Assembly: GCA_024236415.1 (NCBI GenBank)
Contig: JACKKN010000008.1
Span: 1 to 64,000, forward strand
DNA: 64,000 bases
Direction: 5' to 3'
Origin: Hyphomicrobiales bacterium
Lineage (GTDB): Bacteria; Pseudomonadota; Alphaproteobacteria; Rhodospirillales; JACKKN01
In this document: positions 9,273-18,441 of the stretch, piece by piece
Layout of the letters: the number at the start of each line of letters is the position of its first letter
Numbering within the stretch: position 1 is the first letter of the stretch
Translations under genes and position numbers: made by a program
The notes under the pieces: generated by a model
Database searches by the model: none
What the model was told of the DNA's origin: nothing
What the model saw: the letters and a program-made list of their open reading frames with translations, nothing else

Positions 9273-10529
9273 TTACTCGTCCGCCAGCGAGATGTCCGGC
9301 CCGCCGTGGCCGGCCAGCAGCCGTTCCAGGTGGAAGGCGGCCAGGCGGTCGTCGGGGTGGGTGCTGACGAAGGCGGCCAGGCTGGCCACGGCGTCGGCGT
9401 CGCCGGCGGCAAGCTTGTCGAAGGCGGCGGTGTATTCGGCCAGGGCGGCGCGGACCGCCGGGTCGTCGGGCAGGGGCTCGAACACGGCGATGGGGTTCTC
9501 CTTGCCCTTCAGACGCAGGGTGCCCACGGGCCGGCCCAGGAAGTCGGGGATCTGGGCCACCGTGTCGGCGCTGACGCAGACGCGGGTGCCCAGGCGCTTG
9601 TTGGCCGTTTCCAGGCGCGCCGTGGTGTTCACGGCGTCGCCGTGGGCGGTGTAGTGGAAGAACAGGTCGCCGCCGAAGTTGCCGATCACCGCCGATCCCG
9701 TGTGCACGCCGATGCGGGTCAGGCCCAGGGGCAGGCCCTCGGCGCGCTTGGCGGCGGCGAATTGGCGGGCGAAGGCGTCGACGGCCAGGGCGCAGGCGAC
9801 GGCGCGGGCGGCGTGGTCCCGCTGCTCCATCGGCGCCCCGAACAGGGCGTGCACGGCGTCGCCGATGACCGCGTTCACCGTGCCGCCGTGGTCGAAGATG
9901 ATGCCGGCGACGGTGTTCAGGTAGTCGTTCAGCAGGGCGACGATGCGGTCCGGGTCGCCGTGTTCCACCAGCGGCGTGAAGTCGGCCAGGTCGGTGAACA
10001 GGAAGGTGATCTCGCGCCGCTCGCCGCCCGGTTCCAGGCGTTCCGGATGGTCGGCCAGATAGTCGGCCAGGCTGGGCGAGAAGTGGCGCGCCAGGTTGGC
10101 CCGCGCCCGCTCGGCGCGGCTGCGCTGGTCCTGGGCCTCGCGCACGGTGGCCAGGTCGGCGAGGGTCTTGGCGATGGTCTTCTCCAGGTCCTCGAAGTCG
10201 ATGGGCTTGGTGACGAAATCGAAGGCGCCGCAGTTCATGGCGGTGCGGATGTTCTCCATGTCGCCGTAGGCCGAGACCATGACCACGCGCAGCAGGCGCG
10301 GGAAATCCTGCAGCCGGTTCAGCAGGGTCAGCCCGTCCATGCGCGGCATGTTGATGTCGGTCAGCACGATGTCCAGGTCCGGGTCGGCCTTGACCATGGC
10401 CAGGGCCTCCTCGCCGTCGTGGGCGAAGGACAGGTCGTAGTCCTGCGCGCGGACCTGCCGGCGGAACTTCTGCCGCACCAGCAGCTCCAGGTCGGGTTCG
10501 TCGTCGACGACCAAGATGTGCGCCACCAT
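9273..10529 (-). CDS. Response regulator with class III nucleotide cyclase output
   Basis: 418 residues. A CheY-type receiver occupies residues 1-122, with phosphoacceptor D58 (VLTDINMPRMDG) and K108. After a short helical linker, a class III adenylate/guanylate cyclase domain covers about 168-360, with metal aspartates D180 and D224 and transition-state residues N301 and R305. The residues that usually select adenine are replaced: A220 stands where lysine is expected in the N-K-x-x-G-D motif, and H292 stands where aspartate is expected before YT. The product is therefore uncertain. The start codon overlaps the kinase stop (shared base 10529), so the kinase and regulator are translationally coupled and almost surely a cognate pair. 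Confidence 0.92.
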   Translation of the reverse strand: MVAHILVVDDEPDLELLVRQKFRRQVRAQDYDLSFAHDGEEALAMVKADPDLDIVLTDINMPRMDGLTLLNRLQDFPRLLRVVMVSAYGDMENIRTAMNCGAFDFVTKPIDFEDLEKTIAKTLADLATVREAQDQRSRAERARANLARHFSPSLADYLADHPERLEPGGERREITFLFTDLADFTPLVEHGDPDRIVALLNDYLNTVAGIIFDHGGTVNAVIGDAVHALFGAPMEQRDHAARAVACALAVDAFARQFAAAKRAEGLPLGLTRIGVHTGSAVIGNFGGDLFFHYTAHGDAVNTTARLETANKRLGTRVCVSADTVAQIPDFLGRPVGTLRLKGKENPIAVFEPLPDDPAVRAALAEYTAAFDKLAAGDADAVASLAAFVSTHPDDRLAAFHLERLLAGHGGPDISLADE

Positions 10530-13150
10530 CAGCCATCCTCCTGGTGATCGTCGGGCCGGCGCCGGGGCAGGCGGACGACGAACTCGGTGAACGCGCCGTC
10601 GCGGGTGTCCACGTCGATCGTGCCGCCGTGCTTGTGGACCACGATGTCGAAGCTGAGCGACAGGCCCAGCCCGGTGCCCTCGCCGGCCGGCTTGGTGGTG
10701 AAGAAGGGGGTGAAGATCTTGTCCCGCACCGCCGCCGGGATGCCGGTGCCGTTGTCGCGGACCCGCACCTCGACCGTGTCGCCCAGGTCGCGGGTGGCCA
10801 CGGTGACCGTGGGCCGGTAGGCGCGGTCATCGCCGCCGCGGTCGCGCCGCCGGGTGGCGTAGAAGGCGTTGCTGAACAGGTTGAGAAACACCCGGGTCAG
10901 GTCCTGGGGCGTGCACACCACCTCGCCGGCGGCCGGGTCCAGGTGCAGGTCCAGGGTGACGTTGAAGGTGCGGTCCGTGGCGCGGGCGCCGTGGTAGGCC
11001 AGGTTGAGGCTTTCCTCGACCAGGGCGTTGACGGCCACAGCCCGGCGCTCGCCCGGCGCGCCGCGGGAGTGCGACAGCATGCCCTTGACGATCTGGTCCG
11101 CCCGCCGGCCGTGCTCGACGATCTTGCCCAGGTTGCCGTCCAGCATGGCGAACAGGTCGTCGACGGCGGTCCGCTGCTCGGGGTCCAGTTCGGCGAGGCG
11201 GTCGGCGATGGCCTCGCGGATCTCGTCCAGCAGCTCCCTCGACACGTCCGAGAAGTTGCCGATGAAGTTGAGGGGGTTCTTGATCTCGTGGGCAATGCCC
11301 GCCGCCAGCTGGCCCAGCAGGGCCAGCTTCTCGGAATGGATCAGGCTGGTCTGGGTCTGTTTCAATTCCTCCAGGGCCCGTTCGGCCGCCTCCTTGGCCC
11401 GGCTGACCGCCGCCTGCTGGTCCTTCAGCTCGGACACGTCGGTGTAGACGGCGACCCAGCCGCCGTCGCCGGTGCGCCGCTCGCTGACCTGGATCCAGCG
11501 GCCGTCGCTCTGGCGCTGCAGGAACGGCGGCCCGGGGTCCCGGTGGCGGGCGACGCGGTCCTCCAGCCAGGACTCGTGTGCCGCCGGATCGACGGCGATC
11601 AGCCCGCGGTCGGCGGCGGCGGCGACGACGTCGCGGAACGGCACCCCCGGGGTGACGATCTCGTCCAGGCCCGGGTAGAGCTGCAGGTAGCGGCTGTTGC
11701 TGACGATCAGGCGGTCGTCGGTGTCGAACAGGGCGAAGCCTTCGGAAATGCTCTCGATGGCGTCGGTCAGGCGCCGCCGGGCCTCGCGGATCTCGCGCAG
11801 GTTGGTCTCGCGGACCTCGACGGCGGTGTCGCGGAACACCTTCAGGGCCTCGGCCATGCGGCCGATCTCGTCGTTGCCGCCGTGGGGGATGGGGCTGTCC
11901 AGGCGCCCCTGGGCGATGGACAGCATGCTCTGGCTCAGGGCCACCAGCCGGCCGGCGATGTTGCGCCCCACGTACAGCCACACGATCAGGACCGAGCTGA
12001 CGATGGCCAGCACGACGATGGCCAGCAGGGCGTTGGTGCTGAGGGACTGGGCCGCGCGGGCCTGGTCGCGGGCCCGGGCGATGCCGCGCCGGGCGCCGCC
12101 GACCAGGTTGTCGACGGCGGTGGTCAACTGGCCCGCCAGGTTGGCGTTCTCGTCCAGCAGCCGCTGCGCGTCGTGGACAAGTTGGACCTCGCGCGCCTGG
12201 GTCCGCGGGATGCCGTCGTCGGCGGTGGCCAGGGCGCGGAACTCGGAAATCCGCGTCATCAGCAGGGGCCGCAGCTTGGGGTCCAGGGTGGCGGCCAGGG
12301 TCTCCAACTCGCGGAACGAGCGGTTGAGGCGGAACACCATGACCGTAAGCTGGTCCGGGTCCTCCACGTCGGTGGCCTGCAGCAGGCTGTCGTTGACCAG
12401 CGAGGCCACCAGCTCGGCCCGGCGCAGGGCGCGGAACCGGGCGTAGGCCGCTTCAAGACGTGCCCCCGACTTTGCGCGCTGGGCGTCGGGAGCGGTGGTG
12501 TCGCCGACCGTGGCGCGCAGGCGGGCGATCTCGGCGTCGACGATCAGCAGCCAGGGGGCCAGCAGCTTGCGGGTCTCGCCGTGGGCCTTCAGCAGCCGGT
12601 CCTGCAGCGCCCGTTCCCGCTGCCGCACCGCCAGGCGCCCGGCGATGACCTCGTTCAGGGATTCCAGGTTGGTCCCCAGGCCGCGCACCACCGGGGCCAG
12701 GGCCAGAAAGGCGGCGTCCCCGGTGCGGTCCCGCTGCCCGGCGCCCAGGGCGTCCAGCAGGCCGTGCAGCTTCTCCACCTCGGCGGAAATGCGCGACGTG
12801 ACCGCCGCCTGCTCGCCGGAGTTGGCGGCCGACAGCAGCGCCGGCGCCAGGTTGACGATGCGCTCGGTCTGGCGCGACAGGTCCAGCGAGGTCAGCGCCG
12901 AGGGCACCTGCTTCTCGGTGATGGCGTCCATCAGGTTGCCGACGGCGGTGAAGGAATAGATCGCCGCGGCGGCGGCCAGCAGGGCGAAGCCGGTGATGCC
13001 CAGGAACGCCAGCAGCAGGCGCGCGCCGACCCCCAGGCCTGCCGGCCGGGCCGGCACGGCGCCGGGTTCGGGCCCGGGTCCTGGCCCGGGCGGGTTCACG
13101 GTGCCCGCGGCGTCATCCGAGGGCGAGACTGCGTGCATTGTAGAACGCAC
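10529..13150 (-). CDS. Membrane sensor histidine kinase with long helical periplasmic domain, HAMP and PAS
   Basis: 873 residues. TM1 is at about 44-68, then a predicted all-helical periplasmic region of about 300 residues, TM2 at about 372-394, HAMP at about 395-446 and a PAS-like domain at about 462-580. The dimerisation/phosphoacceptor segment carries H621 in GIAHEIKNPLNFI. The ATPase domain has N box NLFSNAFYA (757-765), G1 DNGTGIP and G2 GEGTGLGLS. No receiver is attached; the next gene supplies it. The GTG at 13150 has GGGGAGA nine bases upstream and overlaps the end of the DctP gene by 38 bp; the ATG at 13138 is an alternative. The large helical sensor and the coupled binding-protein gene suggest sensing through a ligand-loaded periplasmic protein, as in TorT/TorS (inference). 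Confidence 0.92.
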   Translation of the reverse strand: MRSTMHAVSPSDDAAGTVNPPGPGPGPEPGAVPARPAGLGVGARLLLAFLGITGFALLAAAAAIYSFTAVGNLMDAITEKQVPSALTSLDLSRQTERIVNLAPALLSAANSGEQAAVTSRISAEVEKLHGLLDALGAGQRDRTGDAAFLALAPVVRGLGTNLESLNEVIAGRLAVRQRERALQDRLLKAHGETRKLLAPWLLIVDAEIARLRATVGDTTAPDAQRAKSGARLEAAYARFRALRRAELVASLVNDSLLQATDVEDPDQLTVMVFRLNRSFRELETLAATLDPKLRPLLMTRISEFRALATADDGIPRTQAREVQLVHDAQRLLDENANLAGQLTTAVDNLVGGARRGIARARDQARAAQSLSTNALLAIVVLAIVSSVLIVWLYVGRNIAGRLVALSQSMLSIAQGRLDSPIPHGGNDEIGRMAEALKVFRDTAVEVRETNLREIREARRRLTDAIESISEGFALFDTDDRLIVSNSRYLQLYPGLDEIVTPGVPFRDVVAAAADRGLIAVDPAAHESWLEDRVARHRDPGPPFLQRQSDGRWIQVSERRTGDGGWVAVYTDVSELKDQQAAVSRAKEAAERALEELKQTQTSLIHSEKLALLGQLAAGIAHEIKNPLNFIGNFSDVSRELLDEIREAIADRLAELDPEQRTAVDDLFAMLDGNLGKIVEHGRRADQIVKGMLSHSRGAPGERRAVAVNALVEESLNLAYHGARATDRTFNVTLDLHLDPAAGEVVCTPQDLTRVFLNLFSNAFYATRRRDRGGDDRAYRPTVTVATRDLGDTVEVRVRDNGTGIPAAVRDKIFTPFFTTKPAGEGTGLGLSLSFDIVVHKHGGTIDVDTRDGAFTEFVVRLPRRRPDDHQEDG

Positions 13151-14228
13151 GGCTGGAAATCTCCCCCCAGTCCATCAGCCGGCGCCGGTTGGCGACGAAG
13201 CTGTCATAGACGCGCCGGGTCAGCGGATCGTTGTTGCCCAGGTCGGCCAGCACCTGCTCGCTGATCCGGCCAAGCTCCTTGAGGATCGGGTCGCTGAACT
13301 TGCGGACCTGGACCCCGTGCTCGTCGACCAGGGTACGCAGGGCGATGCCGTTCTCGTAGGTGAAGTCGGTCAGGGACAGGCCGTATTCGGCCGCGGCCGC
13401 GACCTCGATCAGGCGCCGTTCCGACGGGGTGAAGCTGTCCCACAGCTTGCGGTTGATGCCCAGGGTCACGGCCGCCCCGGGCTCGTGGAAGCCGGGGTAG
13501 TAGTAGAACTTGGCCGCCTCGTGCAGGCCGTAGGCCAGGTCGAGCCAGGGGCAGACCCACTCGGCGGCGTCGATGGCGCCCGAGCGCATGGAGGGCACGA
13601 TCTCGCCGCCCGGCAGGTTGACCACGATGGCGCCCAGGTGCTTGATCACCTCGCCGCCGATGCCCGGGATGCGGCAGCGCAGCCCGTTCCAGTCCGCCAC
13701 CGAGGTCAGTTCGTGGGCGAACCAGCCGCCCATCTGCACCCCGGTGTTCAGGGCCAGCAGCGGCTTGATGTTGAACTGCCCGCTCAGCTCGTCCCACAGG
13801 GCCTGGCCGCCGCCGCGGTGGACCCAGGCCGCCACCTCGATGGCGGTCAGGCCGAAGGGCACGGCGGGGAAGAAGCTGAAGGCCGGCACCTTGGCCTGCC
13901 AGTAGTAGTCCGGCGAGTGGTACATGTCGGCGATTCCCGCCGCCACGGCGTCGAAGATCTCGAAGGCGTCGACGAACTCGCCGTCGCCGAAGACGGTGAC
14001 CCGCAGGTGCCCGTCCGACGCCTCGGTGATCAGGCGGGCCAGGCGGCGGGCGCTGGAATCCAGGCCCGGCGACCCCTTGGGCCAGGGCGTGACCATCTTC
14101 AGCTCGCGGATTCCCTTGGTGATGGCGGGGCCAGTGGCGGGGCCAGGGGCGGGAGCGGGGGCGGAGAAGGACGGCGCGGCGGCGGCGGGCAGGGCCGCCA
14201 GGCCGGCCAGGACGGCGCGTCGTTTCAT
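13113..14228 (-). CDS. DctP-family TRAP-type periplasmic binding protein, probably a sensor partner
   Basis: 371 residues. The N terminus has a twin arginine and hydrophobic stretch (MKRRAVLAGLAAL), so export by Tat or Sec is likely. The mature part follows the DctP/TakP family: KMVTPWPKGSPG, FGDGEFVDAFEIFDAVAAGIADMYH, LNTGVQMGGWF, GLRCRIPGIGGEVI, and SGAIDAAEWVCPWLD. Such proteins bind organic acids, often 2-keto acids. No DctQ or DctM permease gene is nearby. Instead the kinase gene starts inside the last 38 bp of this gene. GGGAGG stands 6 bases before the ATG at 14228. Its likely job is to present a ligand to the kinase rather than to feed a transporter (inference). Confidence 0.9.
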   Translation of the reverse strand: MKRRAVLAGLAALPAAAAPSFSAPAPAPGPATGPAITKGIRELKMVTPWPKGSPGLDSSARRLARLITEASDGHLRVTVFGDGEFVDAFEIFDAVAAGIADMYHSPDYYWQAKVPAFSFFPAVPFGLTAIEVAAWVHRGGGQALWDELSGQFNIKPLLALNTGVQMGGWFAHELTSVADWNGLRCRIPGIGGEVIKHLGAIVVNLPGGEIVPSMRSGAIDAAEWVCPWLDLAYGLHEAAKFYYYPGFHEPGAAVTLGINRKLWDSFTPSERRLIEVAAAAEYGLSLTDFTYENGIALRTLVDEHGVQVRKFSDPILKELGRISEQVLADLGNNDPLTRRVYDSFVANRRRLMDWGEISSRAFYNARSLALG

Positions 14229-14534
14229 GGTCGACCTCCCAAGGTGGCGCCCGTTGGTGTTGTTCTTGGTTGTGGGCTGGTTGGTGTCGAACCCGTATGG
14301 TCGGGGTGGCGGGAGGCCGCGGCCATGGCCCGTGCGGGCGGGCGGCCAGTCCGGGCGCCGGTCGCGCGCGTCCAACACCCCCATTCATGATACGCCACCG
14401 GGGCCGGTGCGGTACAGTGAATTACGACAATTCGTTGTAAAATGCGGCCGGGCCGGGGCTCCCCCGGTTGCGCCGGGGGCGCGGCCGCCCGATCGTTCAT
14501 GACAAATTAGGGTTCCTGGCGTAGGTTGCGCGCC
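14229..14534. other. Divergent intergenic region, promoters not clearly resolved
   Basis: 306 bp between the DctP gene (minus) and the flippase-like gene (plus). Most is GC-rich without coding character. An AT-rich core around 14411-14446 contains ACAA-ttcg-TTGT (14427-14438), a small perfect inverted repeat with a tetraloop-like centre, followed by AAAATG. This is the best candidate for promoter or operator sequence, but no pair of well-spaced boxes can be defended. Confidence 0.4.
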
Positions 14535-15503
14535 ATGGGCAAGCGGACCATCCTGTTCATCGTCAAGCTCGGCCTGTCGGCGGTCCTGATCTGGTACCTG
14601 GCCTCGGGAATCGACCTGGCCGGGGCCTGGGCGCGGGTGCGGCAGATGGCGCCGGACATGCTGCTGCTGGCCACCGCCCTGCTGCTGTTGCAGGGCGCCC
14701 TGGGGGCCGTGCGCTGGTGGCTGACCCTGCGCGCCGTGGGCGGCGTGCTGCCCTGGCCGCGGATCCTGGGGTTCTATTTCATCGGCCTGTTCTTCAACCA
14801 GGTGCTACCGTCGTCGGTGGGCGGCGACCCGGTGCGCATGTACCGCGCCTACCGTGCCGGCCTGCCCCTGGACAAGGCCATCAACGGGGTGATGCTGGAG
14901 CGGGTATCCCTGGTGCTGGCCCTGGTGCTGATGGTCACCGCCCTGCAGCCGGCCCTGGCGGCGCGCCTGGGCGGCCACGCCGTGCTGTGGGTGTTCCCGC
15001 TGCTGTCCCTGGCCGGGGTTGCCGGCGTGGTGGTGATGATGCTGCTGGACCGGATGCCGCCGGCGCTGCGCCGCTGGCGCCTGGTGCGCGGCCTGGGCCA
15101 CCTGGCCGCCGACGGGCGGCGCGTGTTCCTGCGCCCCGGCAACGCCGCCGCGGTGCTGCTGTCGGGCGCGCTCAGCCATGCCAACCTGTCCATCGCCGTG
15201 TGGGTCATGGCGCGCGGCATGGACATCGCGGTGTCGCCCATGGACTGCCTGGTGCTGGTGCCGCCGGTGATCCTGGCCACCACCCTGCCCATCTCCATCG
15301 CCGGCTGGGGGGTGCGCGAGGGCGCCATGGTCACGGCGCTGGGCTTCGTCGGCGTGCCGGCCGAGGGCGCCCTGGTGCTGTCGGTGCTGCTGGGCCTGCT
15401 GGCGGTGGCCACCAGCCTGCCGGGCGGGGTCGTGTTCCTGCTGACCGGCGAGCGGACCCGCGCCGAGGAGGTGGAACGGCTGATGCAGCGTGAAAGGCCC
15501 TAG
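14535..15503 (+). CDS. Flippase-like multi-pass membrane protein (UPF0104 / LPG synthase TM family)
   Basis: 322 residues with about eight hydrophobic helices. The N-terminal segment LFIVKLGLSAVLIWYLASGID, the motif RWWLTLRAVG, and FNQVLPSSVGGDPVRMYRAYRAG are typical of the lysylphosphatidylglycerol synthase transmembrane / YbhN-like family, which includes lipid flippases and uncharacterised inner-membrane proteins. The synthase domain of MprF is absent, so this is the membrane part alone; the substrate is unknown. The ATG at 14535 is preferred over a TTG at 14526. A hairpin overlaps its stop codon. Confidence 0.85.
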   Translation: MGKRTILFIVKLGLSAVLIWYLASGIDLAGAWARVRQMAPDMLLLATALLLLQGALGAVRWWLTLRAVGGVLPWPRILGFYFIGLFFNQVLPSSVGGDPVRMYRAYRAGLPLDKAINGVMLERVSLVLALVLMVTALQPALAARLGGHAVLWVFPLLSLAGVAGVVVMMLLDRMPPALRRWRLVRGLGHLAADGRRVFLRPGNAAAVLLSGALSHANLSIAVWVMARGMDIAVSPMDCLVLVPPVILATTLPISIAGWGVREGAMVTALGFVGVPAEGALVLSVLLGLLAVATSLPGGVVFLLTGERTRAEEVERLMQRERP

Positions 15504-15511
15504 GGCCTTTC
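15492..15511 (+). terminator. Hairpin overlapping the stop codon of the flippase-like gene
   Basis: GAAAGGCCC (15492-15500) and GGGCCTTTC (15503-15511) form a perfect 9-bp stem around TA. The stop codon TAG at 15501-15503 lies in the turn. The following GCTTTCCCCC is only weakly T-rich, so termination may be partial. The stem is symmetric and could act on either strand. Confidence 0.55.
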
Positions 15512-15585
15512 GCTTTCCCCCGGCCGCCATTACATTTCCGGGACCGGCCGCCATGGCCGCCGACCAGCGATGACGGGGAGTTTCC

Positions 15586-17088
15586 ATGAAGATCACCTTC
15601 GCCAAGTCCCAGATGCCCAAGTCCGACGCCGCCGTGGTGGCGGTGCTGGAGGACCGGGTCCTTTCGCCCAGCGCCCAGGCCCTGGACGAGGCCACCGGCG
15701 GCGCCCTGACCCGGGCCCTGAAGGCCAGCCGGTTCACGGGCAAGCGGGGCCATGGCCTGACCATCCTGGCGCCGGCCGGCAGCGGCCTCAGCCGGGTGTT
15801 CCTGCTGGGCCTTGGCGCGGCCAAGGAGCTAGACGTGAAGAAGGCGCAGGCGGCCGGCGCCCAGGTGTGGCAGCGGCTGGCGCCGACCTCGCGCGGCACG
15901 GTCTCGGTGATGGTCGACGACCTGGACGGCTGCGACATGGACCCGGCCGAGGTGGCCGCCGAGATGGCCTTCGGCGCGCGCCTGCGCTCGTACCGCTTCG
16001 ACAAGTACCTGACCAGGAAGAACGACCACGACAAGCCGGTGCTGAAGACCCTGCGCTTCCTGTGCGCCGGGCACAACCGGGCCAAGGCCCGGTTCGAGAC
16101 CGCCGAGAAGGTGGCCGACGGCGTGTTCCTGACCCGCGACCTGGTCAGCGAGCCGGCCAACGTGCTCTATCCCGAAACCCTGGCCGACGCCGCCCGCAAG
16201 CTGACCAAGCTGGGGGTCAAGGTCGAGGTCCTGGGCCCCGGCGAGATGAAGAAGCTGGGCATGGGCGCCCTGCTGGGCGTGGCCCAGGGCAGCGCCCGCG
16301 ACCCGCGGCTGGTGGTCATGCACTGGGACGGCGCCGGCAAGGGCAAGAAGTCCAAGGACGGGCCGCTGGCCTTCGTCGGCAAGGGCGTCACCTTCGACAC
16401 CGGTGGCATCTCGCTGAAACCCGCCGCCGGCATGGAGGAGATGAAGTGGGACATGGGCGGCGCCGGCGTGGTGATCGGCCTGATGAAGGCCCTGGCCGGG
16501 CGCAAGGCCAAGGCGGACGTGGTGGGCATCGTCGGCCTGGTCGAGAACATGCCGTCGGGCACGGCGCAGCGGCCCGGCGACGTGGTGACCTCCATGTCCG
16601 GGCAGACCGTCGAAGTGATCAACACCGACGCCGAGGGCCGGCTCGTGCTGGCCGACGCCCTGTGGTACTGCAAGGAGCGGTTCAAGCCGCGCTTCATGGT
16701 CGACCTGGCGACCCTGACCGGGGCCATGATCATCGCCCTGGGCCACGAGCGGGCCGGCATCTTCACCCCCGACGACGACCTGGCGGCGCAGCTTTCCGCG
16801 GCCGGCGACGCGGTCGACGAGCCGGTGTGGCGCCTGCCCCTGGGCGACGCCTACGACAAGGCCCTGAAGTCCGACATCGCCGACATGAAGAACGTGGGCG
16901 GCCGCCCGGCGGGCAGCATCACCGCGGCCCAGTTCCTGAAGCGGTTCGTCGGCGAGACCCCCTGGGCCCACATCGACATCGCCGGGGTCGCCTGGTCCAA
17001 GAAGGACGCAGCCCTGGTACCCAAGGGCGGCACCGGGTACGGCGTGCGCCTGCTGGACCGCATGGTGGCCGACAACTACGAGAAGTAG
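15586..17088 (+). CDS. pepA: Leucyl aminopeptidase (cytosol aminopeptidase, M17)
   Basis: 500 residues, the normal family length. The N-terminal macro-like domain covers about 1-170 and the catalytic domain about 175-495. The M17 signature NTDAEGRLVLADAL is intact, as are GKGVTFDTGGISLKP and KWDMGGAG, which supply the lysine and acidic ligands of the two-metal site, and NVGGRPAGSITAAQFL. The enzyme removes N-terminal residues from peptides in the cytoplasm and in some bacteria also binds DNA as a regulator. In many proteobacteria pepA is followed directly by holC; here an opposite-strand MFS gene lies between them. Its stop is 3 bp from the MFS stop. Confidence 0.97.
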   Translation: MKITFAKSQMPKSDAAVVAVLEDRVLSPSAQALDEATGGALTRALKASRFTGKRGHGLTILAPAGSGLSRVFLLGLGAAKELDVKKAQAAGAQVWQRLAPTSRGTVSVMVDDLDGCDMDPAEVAAEMAFGARLRSYRFDKYLTRKNDHDKPVLKTLRFLCAGHNRAKARFETAEKVADGVFLTRDLVSEPANVLYPETLADAARKLTKLGVKVEVLGPGEMKKLGMGALLGVAQGSARDPRLVVMHWDGAGKGKKSKDGPLAFVGKGVTFDTGGISLKPAAGMEEMKWDMGGAGVVIGLMKALAGRKAKADVVGIVGLVENMPSGTAQRPGDVVTSMSGQTVEVINTDAEGRLVLADALWYCKERFKPRFMVDLATLTGAMIIALGHERAGIFTPDDDLAAQLSAAGDAVDEPVWRLPLGDAYDKALKSDIADMKNVGGRPAGSITAAQFLKRFVGETPWAHIDIAGVAWSKKDAALVPKGGTGYGVRLLDRMVADNYEK

Positions 17089-17091
17089 GGC

Positions 17092-18321
17092 CTAGGCGTT
17101 GCCGGCGGGCGGCTTGAGGAAGGCCGCCAGCACCACGGCCAGGGCCGTCAGCCCGGCGGCCAGGCCGTAGGCCGGGGCGAAGCTGCCCAGTGCCTCGGCC
17201 AGGGCCCCGGCGCTGAGCGGACCCGCCACCTGGCCGACGGCGAAGAAGAGGGTGATGAAGGACAGCCCGGCGGCGGCGCGCAGGGGGCCCAGGTAGTCCC
17301 CGGCGGCGGCGCTGGCGATGGTCGGCACGCTCCAGGCGGCGATGCCGAACAGGCCGATGGACAGGTACAGCAGCGGCTCGCCCGGCTCCAGGGCCGCCAG
17401 CAGGAAGGCCGCGGTCAGCACCGAGAAGGCGGCCATCAGCCCGCCGCGGCGGCCGATGCGGTCCGACAGGGCGCCGAACGAGGCGCCCGAGAATATGCTC
17501 AGGAAACCGATCCAGGCCCACAGGGTGCCGGCGATGTCGGCTGGGTAGCGGTAGGCGTCCACCAGGGTGGTGACGATGAAGGTGCCATAGATGATGTAGG
17601 TGGCGCCGAACAGGGCGTAGACCAAGCCCAGGTGGACCAGCAGGCGCCGCTCGGCCGCCCGCGACGGGGCCGGTTTCGCGGCGGTGGCCGCGGCCAGAGG
17701 CCCCGCGCCCACGGGGCGCAGGCCCAGGTCCGCCGGGTCGTTGCGCAGCAGGGTCCCGGCCACCAGGGCGACCCCCGCCGTCAGCCCGGCCAGGATCAGC
17801 CAGCTCGCCCGCCACACTTCGCCCACCCCGGCGTCCTCCAGCAGCGGCACCAGGACCCCCGACAGGATGATGCCGACCCCATTGCCGCCCAGGACGATGC
17901 CGGCGGCGCGGCCGCGCATGGACGGCGCGAACCAGCGCGAGATCAGGGCCACCATGGTGATGTTGGCCATGCCGCTGCCGACCCCGGTGACCGTATAGAG
18001 GGCCAGCACCGGCCAGAACCCGGTGCCCCGTGACAGCCCGGCCAGGCTGGCGGCGATCAGCGCCAGGCCGGCGGCCACCAGGACGCGGCTGCCGACCCGC
18101 CCCAGCAGGAACGGGATGGCCACCACGACCGCCAGGTAGCCGACGAAATAGCCGGTGCCGATGGCGCCGCCGTCGGCGTAGGACAGGGCCAGGTCGGCGC
18201 TCATGGACGGCAGCAGCATGCCGTAGGCGAACCGCGCCAGCCCCAGGCAGGCGAACAGCACCAGCGACCCGCAGGCAACGACCACCCAGCCGTAATGCAG
18301 CCTTCCCCGCGGGCGATCCAT
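17092..18321 (-). CDS. Major facilitator superfamily transporter (YbfB / OFA-like)
   Basis: 409 residues from the ATG at 18321, which has GGAG close upstream; a longer reading from 18357 would add 12 non-family residues. Twelve hydrophobic helices are visible, arranged as 6+6 around a loop near residues 190-220 (PADLGLRPVGAG, then a basic stretch). MFS motifs include LARFAYGMLLPSM in TM1 and GALSDRIGRRGG between TM8 and TM9. The pattern fits YbfB-like transporters of unknown substrate. It lies on the opposite strand between pepA and holC, 3 bp from the pepA stop, with 120 bp before holC. Confidence 0.88.
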   Translation of the reverse strand: MDRPRGRLHYGWVVVACGSLVLFACLGLARFAYGMLLPSMSADLALSYADGGAIGTGYFVGYLAVVVAIPFLLGRVGSRVLVAAGLALIAASLAGLSRGTGFWPVLALYTVTGVGSGMANITMVALISRWFAPSMRGRAAGIVLGGNGVGIILSGVLVPLLEDAGVGEVWRASWLILAGLTAGVALVAGTLLRNDPADLGLRPVGAGPLAAATAAKPAPSRAAERRLLVHLGLVYALFGATYIIYGTFIVTTLVDAYRYPADIAGTLWAWIGFLSIFSGASFGALSDRIGRRGGLMAAFSVLTAAFLLAALEPGEPLLYLSIGLFGIAAWSVPTIASAAAGDYLGPLRAAAGLSFITLFFAVGQVAGPLSAGALAEALGSFAPAYGLAAGLTALAVVLAAFLKPPAGNA

Positions 18322-18441
18322 GGCTCCGTTCCCCTCCCCTGGCGCGGCCGGCACCACGCAGCGATTTTTCTACCACGCCACGGTGGCGATCGGGCTAAAA
18401 TCCCGGCCCAGACCCGCCGTTTTCCATGCCGGGAGTGATCC

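Noticed and set aside
8113..10830. 905-residue minus-strand frame across the radical SAM gene and the kinase/regulator genes
   Set aside because: It crosses several real genes in other frames and shows only low-complexity sequence.
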